From an endosymbiont of Lamellibrachia barhami (GTDB taxonomy: Bacteria > Pseudomonadota > Gammaproteobacteria > Chromatiales > Chromatiaceae), in contig NZ_JAAVSH020000001.1 of NCBI RefSeq assembly GCF_011947365.2, forward strand, positions 3,927,872 to 3,975,659: a stretch of DNA of 47,788 bases, written 5' to 3'. A program made the position numbers and the translations under genes. Shown in pieces: positions 43,201 to 47,788 of this stretch (its first letter is position 1; each line of letters starts with the position of its first letter). A model generated the notes under the pieces. It ran no database searches. It worked only from the letters and a program-made list of their open reading frames with translations, and was not told where the DNA came from.

Positions 43201-43477
43201 TGGCGGTCAACAGGCCTTCGTTCAAACCGGGGGAGGAGAGTTCGCGAACAATCTGTTCGATGGCGTTGGGGGAGAGCGGATACTGTTCACCCTTATACTC
43301 GAAGCGGCGCTCCTTCAGGCTTTCGATCAACTCATCCTTAAGCACTACCGAACGGTTGCCGCCGCGTTTTTCCAGGCAGGTTGCGGGGGACAGATACTTC
43401 CAGCCCAGGGCCAGCAAGGTCTTCAGCGCCGGGATGTGGCTGCTGTATTGTTCTTTGGTTTCAGGGAGTGTAGACAT
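40214..43477 (-). CDS. hsdR: Type I restriction subunit HsdR, operon B (intact)
   Basis: A 1087-residue restriction endonuclease/translocase. The N-terminal nuclease has Asp152, Glu166 and Lys168 (RRPDLVCFV, VVIEAKRPD). The motor has Walker A TTGSGKS (344-350), VTDRIDLEKQL, motif II DEGH (455-458) and FTGTPLL, with a helical C-terminal part for assembly on HsdM/HsdS. The start ATG gives MSTLPETKEQ; an upstream in-frame extension overlaps the dinD fragment and is rejected. It is the only complete hsdR in the window and could serve HsdM/HsdS from operon A, 2.9 kb or more away. Confidence 0.96.
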   Translation of the reverse strand: MSTLPETKEQYSSHIPALKTLLALGWKYLSPATCLEKRGGNRSVVLKDELIESLKERRFEYKGEQYPLSPNAIEQIVRELSSPGLNEGLLTASERIYNKLCLGVTVTEFIDGKKHLPTIPVIEWGDVANNSFLVAEEMEVLSTAGTHTRRPDLVCFVNGLPLVVIEAKRPDSGNPNKNMIDEGISQSIRNQKNDEIPGLFAYAQLLLSISNTDGRYGTTKTIRKFWARWREEAFAEAHFHEIKNTPLKPEAHADLFADKPARVRNYFEQLWAGEELPTEQDRLLISLLTPERLLEFIRYFVLYDKKNGKIVARYPQAFGIKALIDRVNQRTPDGGREGGVLWHTTGSGKSFTMVFLCKALLLHPSLKESRIIVVTDRIDLEKQLANTFLSGGAFGSIIASKKEGEKARVRSGKDLAKRIGQGTERIIFSIINKFNTASKQPECYNPSDNLIVLIDEGHRSQGGENHERMRKALPNAAYIAFTGTPLLKDDKTTNKFGPILHAYTMQRAVEDGTVTPLLYEERQPDLAVNEKAIDNWFDKITAALSEEQRADLKKKFARKGAVYKSQNRIELIAWDIAVHFNENIKKLNQGLKGQIACDSKLSAIRYKKYLDETELVSSAVVISPPDTREGHKDVDEEKLPEVQQWWKENAGHDADGYERSVLDDFSTPGDPDLLIVVDKLLTGFDEPRNTVLYIDKPLKEHNLIQAIARVNRLHEEKQYGLLIDYRGILEELDTAIQQFQDLASRTQSGYDIEDIDGLYGQMSTEYKRLPRLHDQLWAVFTGVKNRQDLEQYRQILIPEYGEDSDGNSYDKRQKVREDFYSALTDFGLCLKLALSSQSFFEDGTVTEAMIQTWKADLRFFTNLRKIARQDAQETVDYSSYEEQIRRLVDKQVVGNEVKEPEGVYIVSELGQGKPEEWSEEKTRNETDLIRTRARKTIEQELAGDPYAQKVFSQLLKEAIAEAEALFDHPLKQYALFKTFEEKLEARQLEGIPESLSGNPHARAYYGAMRLAMGDDPPHDLADEALVIDLIVDRAVAEQSLNPQGIEAEIRKGLLPKLFKLVGMDKAKEVIESVIQITRVGLSRGERR

Positions 43478-43482
43478 TATCG

Positions 43483-43716
43483 TTAAACAGTTGCCAGCAT
43501 GACCATATTCACCATCTGGGGAAAATGGTCTCCTATTGCCTGGCCCGATTTCTTGCAGGCCGCCATGGCCTTTTTGATGACACGCTCGAATTTTTCCCAT
43601 CTGCTGTAGTCAAGCACTGACTGTAACTTTCTGGCAGTCCAGAACTCTACACCTCCATCCTGCGTATGCTTCAGGCTTTCAAAGGTTTGATGGTGTTGCG
43701 TAACTTCCTTGCTCAT
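43483..43716 (-). pseudogene. DinD-like N-terminal fragment, operon B copy
   Basis: A 77-codon frame (MSKEVTQHHQTFESLKHTQD onward) that differs from the operon A copy at only a few residues (TARKLQ for TARELQ, FERVIKK for FERVVKK) and stops at the same point. The even, mostly conservative differences between the copies suggest that the fragment may still be read. Confidence 0.75.
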
Positions 43717-43746
43717 CGTTCAATCCCCGTCGATTTTGCTCTTATC

Positions 43747-43914
43747 GTAAGTTCTCAAAAAGTCCGTGCAGGAGGGTATGTAGATGCCACTTCCAGGAGA
43801 CGCTGTAAATACATCCCTGTACGCTTGAAGGCGGCATCCCTGCCGCCAACACTCCTGGAAGTGGCATCTCCATACCCTCTCGCAAACATCTGCACGGTGT
43901 TAATAAGAACTTAC
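43747..43914. mobile_element. 168-bp MITE with 8-bp target duplication
   Basis: Terminal inverted repeats GTAAGTTCT / AGAACTTAC enclose a long imperfect palindrome, with ATGCCACTTCCAGGAG near the left end facing CTCCTGGAAGTGGCAT near the right. Flanking 8-bp direct repeats CTCTTATC at 43739-43746 and 43915-43922 are the target duplication. Operon A has a single copy of that octamer (as GATAAGAG) and no insert, which shows the pre-insertion state. There is no coding capacity, so it must have been moved by a transposase encoded elsewhere. It changed the end of hsdS B and its distance to the next gene. Confidence 0.92.
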
Positions 43915-45103
43915 CTCTTATCCAACTTTACCCGGCGTTTGCCAGTGAGGAGTTGTTGCATGAGGGCTTTTTTTTCAAGCCTCAAATTCTCTACTCTAGC
44001 CTCAAGAAGAATTACTTGATCGCTTGCTACCGCTAGGGAATAAAGGATTCTCCTTTGCTCGTCTAGTGTTTCGGGAACTAAGACTTTCAACGATTTAATA
44101 TCGGATAATCGAATTTTTTACAGTACTTCCGGTTCCAAGTTTGCCCAAGACATGAACTAGGCTGTGCATTAAAAAGAAAAGATACTTCGATAAAAGTTTC
44201 TTCTTTGGAACCAACGCTTTTAGATCTTGATTAATTGCGACATCAATCACGTTCGTAACAGTTTTTCCGACTGCCATTCTTGTGGACACGATCACACTTC
44301 CGGCTGGGATTAAATTACTAGCGCTATTATTGAGGCCTTTTTCTGTAATTCTTTCTTTAGCACCATAAATTACTGGGGCACTCAAATCTTTTACCGTAGC
44401 CCACGGGATGTCACCACCCCAATACTGTGGGTTGCTACGATCCGGTGTCCCACCACCGATTATCTTGACAAGGAAATCGCCCAGTCGCGCGTCTGACCAC
44501 CCCCCATTAAACCCCGGAAACCGCTTCTTCCCCGTCAGCAGTTGCTGCATCAGCGCCTTTTTCTGCGCCTTGCTATTTTCAATCAGTTTTTCAGTAGTTT
44601 CAATGGCCTTGTCCCAGGTGGAGAGGATTTGGGCGATTTTCGTTTGCTCATCACCACCCGGCATAGGAAACTTGAGATTTGTGAATTCTTTTTGCCCCAG
44701 AGTTTTATTCCGACCTGCGCCGCCCGGTGAGGCAAGCTCCAGGAGGTACTTACCTTTTTTCGTCTTAAAGAAGTAGTTAAGGAAATCCACATCACATCTT
44801 TTTCCTTTCGGTCTATACATTGGAAAACGATGCGACGCTATCATTCCAACTTCATTATCTGTCGTTCTCGCAACAGCCTGCTCCCAGGCAAATACGATAT
44901 TGACAACAAAACAATCTGGAAATATTTTGAACACGTTTGTTGCCTAGCGTTTTGCCTAGCACAGCTTCTTTATGAAAAATACCCTTCCCATGAGATCTGA
45001 TACCGATCTCCCTGTATAGAGAATCGAGTTCAGGTTTTACGGGCACAATTACTCGCTCTACAACAGAGCCAAGCCTTTTTTCACTCCAACCCTCAGGCAC
45101 CAT
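43911..45103 (-). pseudogene. hsdS: Type I specificity subunit HsdS, operon B (two frameshifts)
   Basis: The reading starts MVPEGWSEKRLGSVVERVIV and is on frame to LGKTLGNKRV (about 44945), where a shift is needed to continue FKIFPDCFVVNIVFAWEQAV. The second part includes the spacer QTKIAQILSTWDKAIETTEK and a recognition domain (GGGTPDRSNPQYWGGDIPWA). A second shift is needed at a six-A run (44114-44119 on the plus strand is six T): with five A the frame continues VKIRLSDIKSLKVLVPETLD to LTGKRRVKLDKR and a stop created by the MITE end. Both recognition domains differ from HsdS A. It is either a pseudogene, a phase-variable gene, or affected by assembly errors. Confidence 0.88.
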
Positions 45104-45783
45104 AACCTAGCTCCTTCAGATATCCCTCCATTTCGACTTCAAGCTTTGCCAAATCTTCCTTTAGTTTTTCCCGTTCCTCCCGAACCACCATCAAATCAAT
45201 CTCCTCTTCTTCCTCAAAGGTATCCACATAACGCGGGATGTTGAGATTGAAATCGTTCTCCTTAATCTCCGCTGGGTCGACAATATAGGCGTATTTATCG
45301 ACGTTATTACGCGCTGCATAGGTATCGACAATCTTGTTGATATGCTCTTCGGTGAGGTGGTTCTGGTTCTTGTCATCCTGGTATTCCCGGCTGGCGTCGA
45401 TAAAGAGCACCTTGCCGTCTCTCTTTTTCTTTTTAAAGATCAAAATTGCTGCGGGGATACCGGTGCCATAAAAAAGTTTTTCCGGCAGGCCGATAACCGC
45501 GTCCAACAGATTTTCTTCGATGAGTTTTCTACGGATTTTGCCTTCGCTGGCCCCACGGAACAGCACACCATGAGGCACCACCACCCCCATGCGCCCTGTT
45601 TTGGGCTTCAGGGTTTCGATCATGTGCAGAATAAAGGCGTAGTCACCCTTGGTTCTGGGCGGGATGCCGCGGCGAAAGCGGCCATATTTGTCATCCCCAG
45701 CGGATGCCTGCCCCCACTTGTCCAAAGAGAAAGGCGGGTTGGCCACCACCACGTCGAAGTGCTGCAGGTTTTCGTTACTGTCC
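45093..45783 (-). pseudogene. hsdM: Type I methyltransferase HsdM, operon B (5'-truncated)
   Basis: Contains the last ~230 codons of HsdM, beginning SNENLQHFDVVVANPPF and nearly the same as operon A to the end (ELGYGA). About 280 codons are missing, including SAM motif I and the FYTP region, so it cannot methylate. Sequence beyond 45783 is unrelated and leads into the damaged phd copy 3. The first in-frame start codon is a GTG within VVVANPP, without a ribosome binding site. Confidence 0.93.
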
Positions 45784-45869
45784 GCCGCGGTTACATGTTC
45801 GGAAGTATTATGGGGATTATCACAGGCATTTCGTTTTCAAACAGGATAGCCTGCCACTAGCGCCGTGAC

Positions 45870-46109
45870 AGAAACCAAACGCAAACGCTGTGTCGGATTT
45901 CTGTCACAATACGAGGTATGGTTTCAATCATGACAAAACGGCAAGGTGTACCGCACGCTGTGATGATCCCCAAGAAATCTTCCGCGATGCACAGAGACAA
46001 CCGCCGCGCGTTGCGTGTCGAAGAGCTGACCGAGGAAGATTTGGAGGCCATATTTAATAGTCGGCCACCAACTGAACGCAACCAATACAATGATGAGTCT
46101 GAAGACTGA
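45870..46109 (+). pseudogene. Phd/YefM-like antitoxin, damaged copy 3
   Basis: The region corresponding to NANAVSDFLSQ is readable with a one-base loss in the TTTCC-TGTCAC stretch. A readable frame then runs from 45918 (MTKRQGVPHAVMIPKKSSAM) to the normal end ELTEEDLEAIFNSRPPT and NDESED, with two small compensating deletions. The N-terminal start of the family is missing. It is convergent with the small TIR-linked gene. Confidence 0.8.
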
Positions 46110-46530
46110 GTTATCCTTCACGATAATTCGTACTGCTTGAAATTCTCGACCTTTTTCACGAGCCACACCCGCTACCGCCAGGGCTCCATCATCCCTTGCG
46201 CGAGCTGGCTCATGCGTTGGAATCTCTTCACAGCTGCGCCGTCGTCATTGGCGCGGGCGAGCTCTGCGTTCCTGCCAATCCACTCAAGAAGCGTCTGGTC
46301 TACGATTGCCGGCACCATCGACATGATGTCGACCCACTTGTTGTTCTGGGTAAGCTGGAGCAGATTGATGAGCTTCGATTGCGGACTGAGGCGGCGAAGC
46401 GACTCTTTTTGAACCTCGTGGATTCCCACGAAGTTCGTCGACGTAGACGCGATGTCCATGAGTTGGTCCAGAACCTGGTTCGCCTCTTCCACGGTTTGTG
46501 TTATCACGCTTTCCTCTGGTTTGGACGTTT
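45881..46530. repeat. Inverted repeat of about 650 bp, right arm
   Basis: Pairs with 38725-39377. It includes the phd-like copy 3 and the small TIR-linked gene, and ends at the AAACGTCC where operon A's hsdR is fused. Confidence 0.85.
46172..46507 (-). CDS. Small helical protein downstream of the TIR gene
   Basis: A 111-residue mostly helical protein (ITQTVEEANQVLDQLMDIAS at the start, KLINLLQLTQNN and TLLEWIGRNAELARAND later, ending AQGMMEPW). The GTG start has AGAGGA four bases upstream. The open frame extends further upstream (VDSGQTSKPEES) and overlaps the end of the TIR gene region, so a longer form is possible. I do not recognise a family. It is the next gene after the TIR-domain gene on the same strand, so may be its partner. 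A damaged copy is fused to hsdR A. Confidence 0.65.
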   Translation of the reverse strand: MITQTVEEANQVLDQLMDIASTSTNFVGIHEVQKESLRRLSPQSKLINLLQLTQNNKWVDIMSMVPAIVDQTLLEWIGRNAELARANDDGAAVKRFQRMSQLAQGMMEPWR

Positions 46531-46548
46531 GCCCAGAGTCTACCTGGA

Positions 46549-47787
46549 TTAAAAGCTCCGATTCAAGCAGTGATCCCAGAACTGGATTTGTGCACGAACA
46601 GCGGACAGAATCTGCTCGAGTAGAAGAGCGGCTGCCTCTTCCTCGTTGAGCCGCCTTAGGGCGAGCTTCTTCTTCAGGTGGCTGATCAGTTCGTCATCGA
46701 CCAGTGCTGGCACCAGGTCTGGGATTTGAAGCCAGAGCTGGGGTTCGCCCAGGGTTTCCATAAGCAGGATGAGCTTGGAGCGCCTGCTTGGTGTTTGTAG
46801 GGCAGGTGCCAAGATCCTGTCCTGCTCGAGCTGCAAGTTCAGGAAGTCGTCTACGATGTGCTCGGCTTCCTCCTCGGTCTGCTCGTTCCGTCGCGACTTG
46901 GTGCGCTCCCAGTCGTCCATGTCGTAGGCTTGCTGGGCGGCCTTGCGGCCCTCGATGTCCTCGGGCGGTACAGTGACCTGGGGCGGAGTGATCCACGCCG
47001 TTGGATTCATCTCCATGGCCTGCGCCAGAAGCCGTGCGCACCGTCGCCAGCTATCCACCCTATCGAGTTCCACCGTCCATTCGCGATCAAGGCTTAGAAA
47101 CGGGTTTGTGGCGAGGTACTTTGCGAGACGCTCCGCCGTATGATCGCCGAGGACGACCGTGACAATGGGTTTATGCGCATTGGTTCCGATCTCCTGGCTG
47201 ACGACGGGTCGGCCGATGCTGTTGGGTGTTGCGATGTAGAGCAGTGCTTTCGAATGACGCGCATCCTTGAAGAAGTAGTTCGCATCCTCCTCCGCGCGCT
47301 GGACGTCGTCTGGATCCGAGATGAAGAGCCTCGTGTCCGGCCAGGTCTGCCTGACCCAGGATGCAATGCGATGCGCAGCGTCGGCATCGAGATGGCAGTA
47401 GGATATGAAGAGGTCGTGACGAGGCTCGGTCTCCTTGAGGGAGGCAGGGCTCTTTCGGTCGATCAGGCGGCCGTTGTCGACGCACAGCGCACGAATCCTT
47501 GCCCCGCTGAACAACATCGATCGGTTAGACGGAATGATGCTCGGAATTGGAAACTTGATCGCGTAACAGAAGATCTTCCGATAGGTGTCCTCGGCCGCTC
47601 GAAGCTTCGGACCATCGTGCGCAAGGTTGTAGTCGCTCAGGAAAGAGACAACTTCGTTGATCTCGGAAATGCGTTCGCGTTGCTCCCGCCCTATTGGTAC
47701 GCGCCGGGCGAGAATCACGTACCCATTCCCGTCGAATACGACGAGCCCGCAGGTACGGCTCTTCTCGCCAAAGCTACATAGGATCTC
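46549..47787 (-). CDS. TIR-domain-like protein, N-terminus beyond window
   Basis: Open from the right edge; 413 residues are visible. Counting from an internal GTG (last base 47718), residues ~98-215 look like a TIR domain: RHDLFISYCHLDADAAHRIA (first strand and loop), TRLFISDPDD, SKALLYIATPNSIGRPVVSQ followed by E176-IG, and PIVTVVLGDHT. Glu176 occupies the place of the catalytic Glu of TIR NAD-hydrolases. Upstream is an alpha/beta segment I cannot place (CGLVVFDGNGYVILARRVPI), so the GTG is probably not the real start. The C-terminal ~170 residues are helical and acidic. Bacterial TIR proteins are common defence effectors. The location at the edge of a restriction/AbiE island fits that, but activity is inferred. 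Confidence 0.75.
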   Translation of the reverse strand, partial: EILCSFGEKSRTCGLVVFDGNGYVILARRVPIGREQRERISEINEVVSFLSDYNLAHDGPKLRAAEDTYRKIFCYAIKFPIPSIIPSNRSMLFSGARIRALCVDNGRLIDRKSPASLKETEPRHDLFISYCHLDADAAHRIASWVRQTWPDTRLFISDPDDVQRAEEDANYFFKDARHSKALLYIATPNSIGRPVVSQEIGTNAHKPIVTVVLGDHTAERLAKYLATNPFLSLDREWTVELDRVDSWRRCARLLAQAMEMNPTAWITPPQVTVPPEDIEGRKAAQQAYDMDDWERTKSRRNEQTEEEAEHIVDDFLNLQLEQDRILAPALQTPSRRSKLILLMETLGEPQLWLQIPDLVPALVDDELISHLKKKLALRRLNEEEAAALLLEQILSAVRAQIQFWDHCLNRSF

Positions 47788-47788
47788 G

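Larger units (their letters stand above)
42261..45783. repeat. Long inverted repeat, arm B
   Basis: Counterpart of 35421-38726 in opposite orientation, from within hsdR to within hsdM. It is interrupted by the MITE and by different hsdS recognition domains. Confidence 0.88.

Overview
The window looks like a chromosomal segment of a gammaproteobacterium, probably an anaerobically capable sulfur-oxidiser-like (Chromatiales-type) lineage. This rests on gene content (split rnf cluster with pyruvate:ferredoxin oxidoreductase, PEP-CTERM protein, T6SS cargo genes, TPR-methyltransferases), not on a marker gene, so it is an inference.

Region 1 (1-13.4 kb, all minus strand) is a metabolic block: rnfB, a long single-chain pyruvate:ferredoxin oxidoreductase (nifJ), tpx, rnfC, rnfD, rnfG, rnfE, rnfA, a Cys-rich 65-residue membrane protein, and ppsA running off the left edge. 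Rnf exchanges electrons between ferredoxin and NADH, the oxidoreductase interconverts pyruvate and acetyl-CoA + CO2, and PEP synthase takes pyruvate to PEP. Together they read as a reversible pyruvate/PEP module driven by Rnf. Two dispersed repeat elements sit inside the block.

Region 2 (13.4-20.2 kb) starts with a gene-poor stretch and a relic of a TPR gene. It continues with a five-gene plus-strand unit typical of type VI secretion cargo: an unknown first gene, a DUF4123 chaperone, a small acidic-tailed accessory protein, an 842-residue effector with a C-terminal HELGH metallopeptidase, and an exported probable immunity protein. No vgrG or PAAR gene is present.

Region 3 (20.2-25.4 kb) holds a PEP-CTERM surface protein, a higBA toxin-antitoxin pair enclosed by two 3' relics of a group II intron, and two adjacent TPR + SAM-methyltransferase paralogues. 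The second of these is the source of the TPR relic in region 2.

Region 4 (25.5-31.5 kb) holds two overlapping genes for soluble AAA+ / M41 (FtsH-type) proteases. They share a previously unnamed N-terminal domain and lack membrane segments. A Phd-like antitoxin gene follows.

Region 5 (31.5-47.8 kb) is a defence island rebuilt by segmental duplication: an AbiE pair, a Cas2-fold protein, a half-size HsdS, and two type I restriction-modification operons facing each other. Operon A has intact hsdM and hsdS but a truncated hsdR. Operon B has an intact hsdR and metallopeptidase but a truncated hsdM and a frameshifted hsdS. The two are complementary halves in inverted orientation with long inverted repeats, so recombination could swap or reconnect them. 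Operon B also carries a 168-bp MITE whose empty site is preserved in operon A. The right edge has a TIR-domain protein gene with a small partner gene, a fragment of which is duplicated at the operon A breakpoint.

The strongest candidates for something undescribed are the soluble AAA+/M41 protease pair and the inverted, mutually complementary hsd arrangement.
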